In this document: one piece after another, positions 7,493 to 16,800 of the stretch
Layout of the letters: every line of letters begins with the position of its first letter
Position numbering within the stretch: the first letter of the stretch is position 1
From: Bacteroidia bacterium
Lineage (GTDB): Bacteria; Bacteroidota; Bacteroidia; UKL13-3
Direction of reading: 5' to 3'
Assembly: GCA_019454865.1 (NCBI GenBank)
Contig: JACFNJ010000009.1
Location: 1 to 24,346 of the forward strand
Length of the DNA stretch: 24,346 nucleotides
The notes under the pieces: generated by a model
Seen by the model: the letters and a program-made list of their open reading frames with translations, nothing else
The model's database searches: none
Told to the model about the DNA's origin: nothing
Position numbers and translations under genes: made by a program

Positions 7493-8812
7493 TTAAAACC
7501 GCATTAGTTCACCGGACAAACGCAGCAATTCCGTTTCATTAATTTTAGCCTCATACTCGGATGAGTATAATCGAATTTTGCTTTTAAGTAAGTTGAGTTG
7601 CGCTTCACGCAATTCAATACTAGTTATTACACCTACTTTGTATTGCTCATTTGCAATTTCAAAGTTCTCTTTTGAAATACTTAAATTTTGTTTTTCAAAT
7701 TCAACTAGTTTTTGGCTTAATACAAAATTATTGTATGCCAATTGAATTTGGTTTTGCATACGTGTAAGCGAATCTTTATAAACTAACTCGTATGAACGTG
7801 TTGTTAATTTGGCATTTTGCATCCGTTTTGAAACATCAAAGCCGTTAAACAAATTAATACTTAAACCGGCTCCGAAATGAAACCCATTGGTTTGTGAGCT
7901 TTGCAAAAATCCGGCTTCCGATTGTTGTTTATTATAATTATAACCCGATTTTAATTGTATTGTAGGCATACGTTCAGCTTGTATTTCTCGCAAACTCAAT
8001 AAGCTTATTTGTTGATTCTTTTTTGCTATCAATAAGCTAGCATTTTGAGCAGTAACTTTATTCATCAATTCATTCAAAACGTATTGCTTTTGTATTGCAC
8101 TTGAGTTGGTATCTATTTCAAACGAAGTATTAATATCGCGTGCTAACAGCTGGTTTAGTGTTACCTTTAAATTATTTACTGCTATTAATTGCCGCAAGTA
8201 GGTAGCACTATCCGCATTCTCATCTACTCTAGCTTTAAGCACTTCTGTTTTAGGACTCTTTCCGGCTTTCCATTTTTCTTCTGCCAATTCTCTTCTTTGT
8301 TTGGTAGTAGCTAATGCTTCTTCATTAGATAGTAATTGTTGTTTAGCAAGCAATACATCAAAGTATGCTTTGGTAATTCGCATAAATGTATTTTCAATAT
8401 TGGCACGCATTTTTAGTTCGCCAATTTGTTGCAATTCATTCAGTCTATTTTTGGTTGCAAACATTTTCATACCATCAAAAATTGTCCAACCTAATTCAAC
8501 ATTTGCATTTAAACTATTGTTTTTTGCACCATCTTTATTATTATCAGTTCCGTTCAAAAACTTTTGTCTTGAATCCTGAATTTGATTGTCTTGATTTATT
8601 GTGCCAACTACCGATGGCAACATACCTGCAGCACCAATCCTATTATTGTTTTTACTAATTTCGGCTTCGTTTTTTGCAATTAATATGGAGTAATTATTTT
8701 CTAAAGCCAACTTAAGTGCATCACTTAATGTTAGCACTTCTTGTGCAAATAAGGATTGCAGGGAAACAAAACATGCACACAATACATGGATAAAATATGA
8801 TTTTGTTTTCAT
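7493..8812 (-). CDS. tolC: TolC-family outer-membrane efflux protein
   Basis: 439 residues. A signal peptide (MKTKSYFIHVLCACFVSLQS, cut near LFA-QE) leads into two outer-membrane efflux (OEP) repeats. Typical features are LTLSDALKLALENNYSI at the mature N-terminus, ELGWTIFDGMKM and GLSINLFNGFDV at the two beta-barrel hairpins, and long helical segments rich in Glu, Lys, Leu and Ala between them, ending ELLRLSGELMRF. Three copies would form the outer-membrane channel of a tripartite pump. It is the last gene of the marR-adaptor-permease-tolC operon, 24 bases after the permease stop. The gene symbol is used for the family only. Confidence 0.92.
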   Translation of the reverse strand: MKTKSYFIHVLCACFVSLQSLFAQEVLTLSDALKLALENNYSILIAKNEAEISKNNNRIGAAGMLPSVVGTINQDNQIQDSRQKFLNGTDNNKDGAKNNSLNANVELGWTIFDGMKMFATKNRLNELQQIGELKMRANIENTFMRITKAYFDVLLAKQQLLSNEEALATTKQRRELAEEKWKAGKSPKTEVLKARVDENADSATYLRQLIAVNNLKVTLNQLLARDINTSFEIDTNSSAIQKQYVLNELMNKVTAQNASLLIAKKNQQISLLSLREIQAERMPTIQLKSGYNYNKQQSEAGFLQSSQTNGFHFGAGLSINLFNGFDVSKRMQNAKLTTRSYELVYKDSLTRMQNQIQLAYNNFVLSQKLVEFEKQNLSISKENFEIANEQYKVGVITSIELREAQLNLLKSKIRLYSSEYEAKINETELLRLSGELMRF

Positions 8813-8836
8813 TAATTGATTTATTGTGTAAGTAAT

Positions 8837-10336
8837 TTATTGTTCAATGGTTTCATTAACAGTTTTGGTACGAACGCCACCTCTGGATAGGTATGAATAG
8901 ACTGCCGGAATTACATACAAAGTCAAAAATCCCGAAAAAATTAATCCACCTATAATAACTATACCTAACGATATTCTGCTTGTAGCGGCATCACCCATTG
9001 CTAATGCTATTGGCAATGCACCTAAAATTGTAGCCAAGCTTGTCATCAATATCGGGCGTAATCGCGATACGGCTGCTTGCTGTACGGCTTCCAGTTTTGA
9101 TAATCCTTCTTCGCGTTTTTGGTTAGCAAACTCTACAATTAAAATTCCATTTTTAGTAACCAAACCGAGTAATACAATTATCCCAATCTGACTAAAAATA
9201 TTCATGGTTTGATTAAAATACCAAAGTGAAATAAGTGCTCCTGCAATTGCCATTGGAACAGTAAGCATAATGATAATTGGATCAACAAAACTTTCAAACT
9301 GAGCCGCAAGTACTAAGTAAACCAATACCAAAGCAAAAATAAATGCAAACATGGTATTGGATGAACTCTCAGCAAAATCACGCGAAGGCCCACTTAAATC
9401 AGTTGAAAAAGATTCGTCCAAAACTTTATCACGGATATCATTCATTGCCTTTATGCCATCACCAATTGTTTTTCCTGGTGCAAGCCCTGCACTTACTGTT
9501 GCTGACTTGTAACGATTGTAATGATACAACTGAGGGGGGCTGCTATGTTCTACAACATTTACTACTGCATCCAATTGAATCAACACTCCTTTATCATTTC
9601 TTACAAACAAGGATTTTAAGTCCAATGGTTGATCACGATTTTCTCTATCCACTTGACCAATTATTTGGTATTGCTTACCATTCATGGTAAAGTATCCATA
9701 CCGTACACCACCATAAGTTAATTGTAAGGTTTGTGCTATTTGCTGAACACTAACACCTACAGCTTTTGCCTTTTCTCTATTAATTTCAATTACAAGTTCA
9801 GGGCGATTAAATTTTAAATTAACATCCACACCTTGAAACGTTGGATTTTTATATGCCTCCTCTAAAAACTTAGGTAAGTTTTCTTGAAGCTTATTAAAGT
9901 CTTGGTTTTGCAGAATGTATTGTACTGGGAAACCTGAACGAGGACCGCCTCCCCCATTGATTGTTTGGTCTTGAATTACAAATGAGCGTGCTGCTGTCAT
10001 TCCTCCCAATGATTTTTGTACTACTTGTGCAATTTCTTCTTGTGACCTATTGCGTTCACTAGGTTCAGTTAAGAATATTCTTGTAAATCCTGTATTAACG
10101 GCTCCACTTCCTGTAAACCCTGGAGCAACTACGGATAATAAAATTCGCTTTTCAGGCGTTGAATCCATTACCATTCGAGCAACGTTATCCATATAGTTTT
10201 CCATATACTCATACGAAGCACCTTCGGGTGCAGTTGATGCAATACGCAATGCACTTCGGTCTTCTAATGGGGCAAGTTCAGATTGAAGTGAAGAATTAAT
10301 CCTACAGATATAAATACGATAGCAATAGCTAACCAT
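8837..10336 (-). CDS. RND efflux permease, C-terminal half (separated by frameshift)
   Basis: This 499-codon frame encodes the second half of an HAE1/AcrB-like inner-membrane drug/proton antiporter. Residues from about 15 on (LQSELAPLEDRSALR) are family-like: the periplasmic porter domain, then TM helices including FAFIFALVLVYLVLAAQFES. It ends with IGIIVLLGLVTKNGILIVEFANQKREEG, where K395 corresponds to the conserved TM10 lysine of the proton relay. The first ~13 residues (MVSYCYRIYICRI) are not family-like; they are an out-of-frame reading of the membrane helix encoded by the upstream fragment. The ATG at 10336 is therefore probably not a real start. Together with the upstream fragment it adds to ~1,026 residues, the normal length. 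The gene is either a recent pseudogene or intact with a sequence error. Confidence 0.85.
   Translation of the reverse strand: MVSYCYRIYICRINSSLQSELAPLEDRSALRIASTAPEGASYEYMENYMDNVARMVMDSTPEKRILLSVVAPGFTGSGAVNTGFTRIFLTEPSERNRSQEEIAQVVQKSLGGMTAARSFVIQDQTINGGGGPRSGFPVQYILQNQDFNKLQENLPKFLEEAYKNPTFQGVDVNLKFNRPELVIEINREKAKAVGVSVQQIAQTLQLTYGGVRYGYFTMNGKQYQIIGQVDRENRDQPLDLKSLFVRNDKGVLIQLDAVVNVVEHSSPPQLYHYNRYKSATVSAGLAPGKTIGDGIKAMNDIRDKVLDESFSTDLSGPSRDFAESSSNTMFAFIFALVLVYLVLAAQFESFVDPIIIMLTVPMAIAGALISLWYFNQTMNIFSQIGIIVLLGLVTKNGILIVEFANQKREEGLSKLEAVQQAAVSRLRPILMTSLATILGALPIALAMGDAATSRISLGIVIIGGLIFSGFLTLYVIPAVYSYLSRGGVRTKTVNETIEQ
10264..10336 (-). other. Frameshift zone splitting the RND permease
   Basis: The two permease frames overlap here. 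The upstream frame stays family-like through RWLAIAIVFISVGLI and then becomes nonsense up to a TAG at 10264-10266. The downstream frame becomes family-like at SSLQSELAP. The switch therefore lies near 10290-10310 and is in the -1 direction, equal to one missing base (or two extra). No homopolymer lies at the switch itself; the nearest, a run of seven T on the plus strand (10337-10344), is upstream in coding order and outside the zone. Confidence 0.8.
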
Positions 10337-11910
10337 CTTTTTTTCATAAAACTGCGTAATGAGTTATTATACGCATTATTTAATGCTTCAAAAAATGGTT
10401 CGGTCATTAAATAAAATTTTGAATGTTTGTGATCTTTTCGCTGAAGCTTAACATTTAATACCGGTGTAAGTGTTAATGAAACAAAAGCTGAAATCAGAAC
10501 TGCACCTGCCACTACTACACCAAACTCACGAAATAAACGACCAACAAAACCTTCAAGAAAAATTATTGGTAGAAATACAACAGCTAAAGTTATTGAAGTA
10601 GATAAAACTGCAAAATATATTTCGTTTGAACCTTTAATTGCAGCCTCACGCGGGCTTAATCCTTGCTCAATTTTTTTATAGATATTTTCTGTAACTACTA
10701 TACCATCATCTACCACTAATCCGGTAGCTAAAACAATTGCAAGTAGGGTTAAAATATTAATGGAAAACCCAAAAACATACATGATAAAAAATGCCCCTAT
10801 TAATGAAACAGGAATATCAATTAATGGACGAATAGCGATAAGCCAATCCCTAAAAAACAAATAGATAATTAACACTACCAAGAAAAATGCAATGAATAAA
10901 GTTTCTTCCACTTCCGTGATAGACTTGCGAATAAATTTTGTATTATCCATTGCAATGTCCAATTGTATATCTTTTGGTACTTCCTCTTTAATGTGCTTAT
11001 ATCGTTTATAAAATTCATCGGCTATGTCAATGTAATTGGCACCCGGCTGCGGAACAAGTGCTAAACCAATCATCGGCACGCTACTTTCTTTTAAAATTGT
11101 TTGTTCGTTTTCTGCCCCTAAAATTGCGTACCCTACATCCTTTAATCGTACTGTTCTGTTATTTGTTGATTGAAGGATTACATTATTAAACTCATCTTCT
11201 GTTGTAAATCTTCCAATTGTTTTAACAGATAGTTCCGTAGTATTTCCTTCAATTTTCCCTCCGGGTAATTCTACATTTTCTCTGTTTAATGCTTGCTGCA
11301 CATCTGATGCTGTAAGTTTGTAAGCAGCTAACTTAACCGGATCAAGCCAAAGCCGCATAGCATACCTTTTTTGACCCCATATCTGAATTGTACTTACTCC
11401 GGGTATGGTTTGCAGTTTTTCTAACAATACATTTTCAGCATAATCGTTTACTGCCAAATGATTTTTTGATGTACTTTGTACAGTAAGTGTAAGTATTGCA
11501 TCTGAATTTGCATCAGCCTTTGAAACTACCGGAGGAGCATCAATATCTTGTGGCAATTGTCGTACAGCTTGCGAAACTTTATCGCGAACATCATTTGCAG
11601 CTGCTTCCAAATCTTCATTCAAACTAAACTCAACTGTAATTATACTACTCCCCTGGTTACTTGCCGATGATATGGAGCGAATACCGGCAATTCCATTGAT
11701 GGCTTTTTCTAATGGTTCGGTTATTTGCGACTCTATTATATCCGGATTTGCTCCGGTGTAATTTGTTCTTACGGTTATTATAGGCGGATCAATTGATGGG
11801 TACTCACGAACTCCCAAAAAGTTAAAGGCAATACCACCAAACAGTAATATAATAATTGACATTACTATGGCAAGCACCGGCCTATTTATACTAGTTGTAC
11901 TTAAACTCAT
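10264..11910 (-). CDS. RND efflux permease, N-terminal half (HAE1/AcrB-like, frameshifted)
   Basis: 548 codons covering the first half of an AcrB-type hydrophobe/amphiphile efflux permease. TM1 is at residues ~11-32. The porter domain follows with GVREYPSIDPPIITVRTNYTGA, EPLEKAINGIAGIRSISS and GVSTIQIWGQKRYAMRLWLDP. TM helices from ~335 include GLVVDDGIVVTENI, where D401 and D402 match the essential TM4 Asp pair of the proton pathway. The last ~9 codons (LHFNLNLPH) are off-frame. Alone, this half would lack TM8-12 and the TM10 lysine, so no working pump is expected unless the frame is restored. It starts 73 bases after the adaptor stop. Transport substrates cannot be read from sequence; the marR neighbour suggests induction by small aromatic or lipophilic compounds. 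Confidence 0.88.
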   Translation of the reverse strand: MSLSTTSINRPVLAIVMSIIILLFGGIAFNFLGVREYPSIDPPIITVRTNYTGANPDIIESQITEPLEKAINGIAGIRSISSASNQGSSIITVEFSLNEDLEAAANDVRDKVSQAVRQLPQDIDAPPVVSKADANSDAILTLTVQSTSKNHLAVNDYAENVLLEKLQTIPGVSTIQIWGQKRYAMRLWLDPVKLAAYKLTASDVQQALNRENVELPGGKIEGNTTELSVKTIGRFTTEDEFNNVILQSTNNRTVRLKDVGYAILGAENEQTILKESSVPMIGLALVPQPGANYIDIADEFYKRYKHIKEEVPKDIQLDIAMDNTKFIRKSITEVEETLFIAFFLVVLIIYLFFRDWLIAIRPLIDIPVSLIGAFFIMYVFGFSINILTLLAIVLATGLVVDDGIVVTENIYKKIEQGLSPREAAIKGSNEIYFAVLSTSITLAVVFLPIIFLEGFVGRLFREFGVVVAGAVLISAFVSLTLTPVLNVKLQRKDHKHSKFYLMTEPFFEALNNAYNNSLRSFMKKRWLAIAIVFISVGLILHFNLNLPH

Positions 11911-11983
11911 TTCTTATTTCTATTAATTTTATTTTTAAAAAATACCAATATGTAATAGTTAGTATTTTAATGCTAAAGCAATA

Positions 11984-13027
11984 TTACATCCTCACTTTAC
12001 TTCCACTTCGTAAGTACATTACTCCTTCTACCACTACTTGCTCATTACCGTTTAGTCCTTCAGTAATTTCAATCTTATCTTCTTTACGTATTCCGGTTTT
12101 TACTTTGCGTTCTATTACGGAATCGCCTTGTACGATGTATATTTTTTGTCCCTTTAGTATTGGAACCAATGCTTGTGTAGGTAACATAAAAACATTATTG
12201 TTTGAAGTAGTATGCATTGTTACTTTAGCAAATGCACCCGGAAGCAAAGTGTGATTAGGATTATTGCAAACTGCACGCATAATTACATTACGTGATACCT
12301 CATCTATTTTAGGTTCAATTCCATATACTTTAGCTTCGTATTTTATATCGCTACCATCTGTTGTAAATGAAACTTTATTTCCAATCATTATATATGGAGC
12401 ATATTTCTCCGGAACTGAAAATTCTAATTTTACTTTATCTATACTTTGTAGTGCGGCTATTTTGGTAGATGGTGTAATGTAACTTCCAACGCTAACGTTA
12501 CGCAAACCTATTATTCCACTAAACGGAGCTATTATCTTTGTTTTTCTGATTTGTTCTTTTAATAATTCTATATCAGCTTGAATACTGATAAGTTCATTAT
12601 TTGCAATATCGTACGTCTCTTGGCTTATAGCTCCTTTTTGTAATAATGCCTTATTTCTTTTCTCATTATCATCTTTCAATTGTTTTGTTGCAATGGCTTT
12701 TTTAAGCTGTGCTTGCAAGTCGCTATCGTTAATTTTTACCAATAACATATCTTTTTGCACTTTGGCTCCTTCATTAAAATTTATTTCAGTTACCCTACCT
12801 TGAGTTTCAGGATAAAGCACCACCTCTTCTTCGGCTAATAAATTACCGGTAGTTTCTATTGATTTATCTAAAAATTCAGGTGCTACATTTACTATTTTTA
12901 CTTTAATAGCAGCATTAGCCAATTTGCTTGGTTTATTCGATTTAGAGGTGTTTGATTTTAATTTTGGAATTAATAAAACTGCCAAAATTGCAACACCAAT
13001 TGCTATATAAATTATCTTCTTGTTCAT
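11984..13027 (-). CDS. RND efflux periplasmic adaptor (membrane fusion protein)
   Basis: 347 residues. One N-terminal membrane anchor or uncleaved signal (KKIIYIAIGVAILAVLLIP) is followed by the usual MFP order. First comes the lipoyl half-motif (VVLYPETQGRVTEINFNEGAKVQKDMLLVKI). A short coiled-coil hairpin (~105-160, KKAIATKQLKDDNEKRNKALLQKGAISQ...) is next, then the second lipoyl half (KTKIIAPFSGIIGLRNVSVGSYI), the beta-barrel, and a membrane-proximal domain ending YLRSGSKVRM. It links the inner-membrane RND pump to the TolC channel. Its ATG overlaps the marR stop as TAATG at 13025-13029, a strong sign of translational coupling. It is the second gene of the efflux operon. Confidence 0.92.
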   Translation of the reverse strand: MNKKIIYIAIGVAILAVLLIPKLKSNTSKSNKPSKLANAAIKVKIVNVAPEFLDKSIETTGNLLAEEEVVLYPETQGRVTEINFNEGAKVQKDMLLVKINDSDLQAQLKKAIATKQLKDDNEKRNKALLQKGAISQETYDIANNELISIQADIELLKEQIRKTKIIAPFSGIIGLRNVSVGSYITPSTKIAALQSIDKVKLEFSVPEKYAPYIMIGNKVSFTTDGSDIKYEAKVYGIEPKIDEVSRNVIMRAVCNNPNHTLLPGAFAKVTMHTTSNNNVFMLPTQALVPILKGQKIYIVQGDSVIERKVKTGIRKEDKIEITEGLNGNEQVVVEGVMYLRSGSKVRM

Positions 13028-13509
13028 TATTTCTTTGGTTTTATTTTGTTTTGAATGGCTAAAAGATTTTGCTCCATTCTTTCGATATAAATTTTAAAAT
13101 CGTTAATTTCTTGCTTTGTAAAACCTTTAAATGCAGATTGATTTAGATAGTGAAAAGTTTTATCAATTTTAGGAGCAAGATTTAATGCTTTTTCGGTTGG
13201 GGTAATTAGGTAAGCTCTTCTATCCGTAGCATGCGGAGTGCGATTAATAAATCCACCTTTTGACAGATAGTCTATTATTCTTACCATAATGGTTTTGTCT
13301 ATTTGCAAGCTATCTGCCAAGCATTGTTGGGTTATACTTTTATGTTCACATATTAAGCGCAAAATAAAAAAGTACCTATCAATATCTTCTTCCTTCAAAA
13401 GCTTATCCGTTGCCTGATTATATCGCTTAAACAAATTATTGAAGCGTAAACCAAGTGGGCTTTCACACAAATCGTATGGGTTAAATATATTCTTACTACA
13501 ATTATTCAC
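13027..13509 (-). CDS. MarR-family transcriptional regulator of the efflux operon
   Basis: 160 residues with the MarR winged helix-turn-helix. The helix region is HKSITQQCLADSLQIDKTIMVRIIDYLSKGGFI (~56-88). The wing contains the family signature DRRAYLITPTEKA, and dimerisation helices lie at both ends. MarR proteins bind short palindromes as dimers and are released by small ligands. It is the first gene of the operon, and its stop overlaps the adaptor start by one base (TAATG). The start used is GTG at 13509; there is no nearby upstream ATG in frame. A -7-like box ends only four bases before this GTG, so translation may be leaderless or may begin slightly downstream (for example TTG at residue 14). 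The adjacent palindrome suggests autoregulation. Confidence 0.9.
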   Translation of the reverse strand: MNNCSKNIFNPYDLCESPLGLRFNNLFKRYNQATDKLLKEEDIDRYFFILRLICEHKSITQQCLADSLQIDKTIMVRIIDYLSKGGFINRTPHATDRRAYLITPTEKALNLAPKIDKTFHYLNQSAFKGFTKQEINDFKIYIERMEQNLLAIQNKIKPKK

Positions 13510-13513
13510 AAGG

Positions 13514-13521
13514 CAAATATA
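13514..13521 (-). promoter_or_regulatory. Candidate -7 box of the marR-efflux operon
   Basis: On the minus strand 13521-13514 reads TATATTTG, an exact TAnnTTTG match. The -33 position, about 19-21 bases upstream, falls within the palindrome at 13536-13554, so a bound repressor would block it. The -33 sequence itself is weak. Confidence 0.5.
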
Positions 13522-13535
13522 GTTGAAAATGTAAA

Positions 13536-13554
13536 TAGTTTACACTGTAAACTA
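13536..13554. promoter_or_regulatory. Perfect 19-bp palindrome, probable MarR operator
   Basis: TAGTTTACACTGTAAACTA consists of two 9-base arms that are exact reverse complements around one central C. It lies 27 bases upstream of the marR start and over the -33 region of the predicted operon promoter. Length, symmetry and position match MarR-family operators. Binding is inferred. Confidence 0.65.
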
Positions 13555-13858
13555 AATTATAAAAATGTATTTATATTTTTTACCATTTAGTGATATTAAT
13601 CCTGTCAATTAAAATAATGTTAACAGATTAAAAGATTTTAAGAGTTGATATTCAGAATACTATCTATTATATAGAAAATGATTTAAAAATAATTTGCATT
13701 GAAAATCAATATAAAGTAAGTTCACATTTCCATTGCTTTTAATTTTTTCTGAATTGGGATTAAGTGAAAACTAATTCTTAGAACTTCACTCAACATTTAT
13801 AAGCGGCAAATTATAAAGATTAAAGGCAAATTCATTAAAGCAAAATAATTTATTTAAC
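13555..13858. other. AT-rich intergenic region between marR operator and giant surface-protein gene
   Basis: About 300 bases without a supported gene. I found no exact TAnnTTTG box on the plus strand. Just before the giant gene, GGCAAATT occurs twice, at 13805-13812 and 13825-13832, a spacing of 20 bases (about two helical turns). The regulator-facing half lies next to the marR palindrome, so the promoter of the giant gene may be close to the same regulator, but nothing shows it is controlled by it. Confidence 0.4.
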
Positions 13859-16800
13859 ATGAGAAAAAATACAAAACAACAAACTGGTTTAAATTGGATG
13901 CTTGGAATCCTTTTTATCTTTTTATTCGGAGTTTCTAACCCATCTTATGCATCCTTAATAGGCGTTTACACGATAGACTCCTCATTAGCTGCAAGTTCAA
14001 CCAATTATAAGAACTTTACATCTGCCGTAAACGACATGCGATACGGTACACGAACAGATGGAGGCACACCAAATGGTTCCGGAATTAGTGGTGCTGTTCG
14101 ATTTAACGTAGCTGCAGGATATTACTCTGAACAAATAGAGTTGACCGGAATTACCGGTATAAATGCTACAAACACCATTACATTTGATGGTGGAAATGGC
14201 AATGCAAGTACACGAGTTATTGCTTTCTCGGGTGCTACATCTACAACAAATGGTTATACTATTCGTATAAACGGACTGCAATATGTAACAATACGCAACA
14301 TATCAATACTTGCAGCAAGTGCATCGTATGGCTGGCCATTACACATAATGGGGTTAGCAAATAATACCAACATAAATAATTGTATTATCGGGTTTACTAC
14401 GTTAGCATCTACACATACATTTAGTAACTATTGCGCATTAGTAATTAATAATAGTACATCAAATCCAACAACAGGCTCCATAGCATTTAGTAATATTTCT
14501 ATTGATAGTAATACGATTTATGGTGGCTATGGAAATTATATTTATGGTAGCGGTGCTGCAAATAATATTAATGTAAGATACAATTCAATTGATAGTTCAT
14601 ACAATTTTGGACTATACATCTCAGGCACTAATAAATCTACATTATACAACAATCGTATTCGAATGAATGAGAATGGTAATTTATATAGTTATGGTATCTT
14701 TTTCAATTCTAATAATGCAAGTGCAACAAATAAACACGACATTATAGGTAATACAATTCAAAATGCAGGATATTTTGGAGTTTATCTTTCCTCATCGTCC
14801 GGATACTCTGATGCTGTTCGTTCAAATTTAATTAACAATGTAATTGGTGGTGGTTTTAGAAGCACAAATGCCAGCGGAATATATATAGCATCCAATTCTT
14901 ACAACTGGAATATTTATCATAACAGTGTAAATCTTGATGCACTAACAAGTAATTCAGGTAGTGCTGCATTATATGTAGGTAATTGTTGTACTACCGGTGC
15001 AACATTATTAGACATAAGAAATAATATATTAGCTGTTACTAAAATTGGTTCAAGTGCTTATGCGTTTTATTTCCCAAATGGATATTATTATGCAGTAAAA
15101 GATACAGGTGCATTAAATAATAATTTATATTACAAAGCAGGCACAAACAATCTAAGCCCATTAGCTTATTCCGGTGGAATTACTTTAACTGCTTCAAACA
15201 TCATCGGTAACAGTGGATACAACAAAGCATCAATTGTTAACGACCCAAGTTTTATATCAAACACCAACTTAGCGATAAAGAATCCATGTTTTAATGGTGC
15301 TGTTATTTCAAGCGTAACTACAGATATAACCGGAGCTACCAGAAGTGCAACATCACCGGATATAGGAGCTTATGAACTAAATGGAATACCTAACGATATT
15401 GGCGTAAGTACTATTACAACACCTGCAATACCATTTAATGCAGGAACACAAGACATAACTGTAGTTATAAAAAACTACGGATCAAATGCAGTAACATCAG
15501 CAAATGTATATTACAGCATTAATGGAGGAACCCCGGTGATGGGAATTTTCAGCGGAAATATCCCTGCTTGCGGAAGTGCTAATTATACATTTACCGGTTC
15601 ACAACAATATAACTTTGTAGCAAATACTGCTTACACAATTAAGGTATATACTGCACTTCCAAATAACCTTGTTGATACAAACAATGTTAATGATACCTTG
15701 TCAATACCATTAATATATGCAGGATTAGCGGGCAACTATACCATTGACCAATCTCAGGGAGCAAGTTCAACAAATTTTCCATCATTTACAGCAGCTGTTA
15801 ATGCATTAAACAATGGTGGAGTTTCCGGTGCTGTTACATTTACAGTTATGGGTAACACGCCTTACAACGAACAAGTATCTTTAGAAAATGTATATGGAAC
15901 TTCTGCCACCAATACCATAACTTTTGATGGGGGCAATGGTAATGCTGCAAATAGGATATTAACCTTTGCTGCTACACAAACCGGAGAGTTTCACACCATT
16001 CGTGTAAACAACACTCCGTATGTTACAATAAAAAATCTTACTGTTAGAGGAACCGGAAGTATAGGTGCATGGCCTATTCATATTAGTGGTAATTCATCTT
16101 CGTACTGCACAGTTTCTAACTGTATAGTAAATTTTATTGGAGGAAGTGGAGCGACAGGAACCAATGACAATTATACAGGTATTGTGTTAAATGGAGGCTC
16201 AGCAAATATTTACACCCAAGCACAATTCTCAAATTTAACAATTGATAGTAATATAATTACCGGAGGCAATTCGGGCATTTATCTTTATGGTCAAAATTCG
16301 GATAACATAAACATAAGAAACAATACCATTACCAATGCAAACATGTATGGTATATATGCTTATTACATGATGTTGTTCCGCTTCAATAATAATAACATTA
16401 ATATGCGTCCTACTGGAAATACTTCATCCGTAGGTATGTATATTAACTTTCCAATATCAATAGGAAGTTACGGAAAAGAGATTATTGGAAACGTAATAAA
16501 CGATGCCGGACAATATGGTATATATGCATATTATATGCAGGGAGGTGCAGGTGCGTTGCGGTCAAAAATTATAAACAATGCTATTGGTGGTAATTTTAGA
16601 AGTATGGACCCTGCCGGAATATATTGCTACTACTATTGCACAAATATTGATATCTTATTCAATAGTATAAACATTACCAATGCTTCAACAGGTCTTACTT
16701 CCGGTGCCTTGAAATTTGCAAATTACTGTACAGGAAATATTGTAAAAAATAACAACATTGCTGTTAACAATCCCAACTCACAAGCTTATGCTTTATGGAG

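Noticed and set aside
8301..8658. Plus-strand open frames opposite tolC, and similar frames opposite the permease (9343-9690) and adaptor (11895-12482)
   Set aside because: They are antisense shadows of conserved efflux genes with no independent evidence.
10264..10344. Programmed -1 ribosomal frameshift in the RND permease
   Set aside because: There is no slippery heptamer at the switch point. The A7 run (coding strand) lies upstream of codons that are still correctly read in the first frame, and efflux permeases are not known to use frameshifting.
11934..11980. Weak AT-rich inverted repeat (AAAATAC/GTATTTT) between adaptor and permease genes
   Set aside because: The arms are only seven bases, nearly all A/T, with a 26-base loop; this is within chance for this composition and is not a convincing terminator or operator.
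13997..14281. Minus-strand open frames inside the giant gene (also at 16846-17091, 17335-17670, 19162-19392, 22693-22920 and others)
   Set aside because: They lie antisense to one continuous plus-strand frame with clear protein repeats. Their Cys/Ser/Val-rich translations mirror the Asn/Thr/Gly repeat codons, and they have no family-like motifs.
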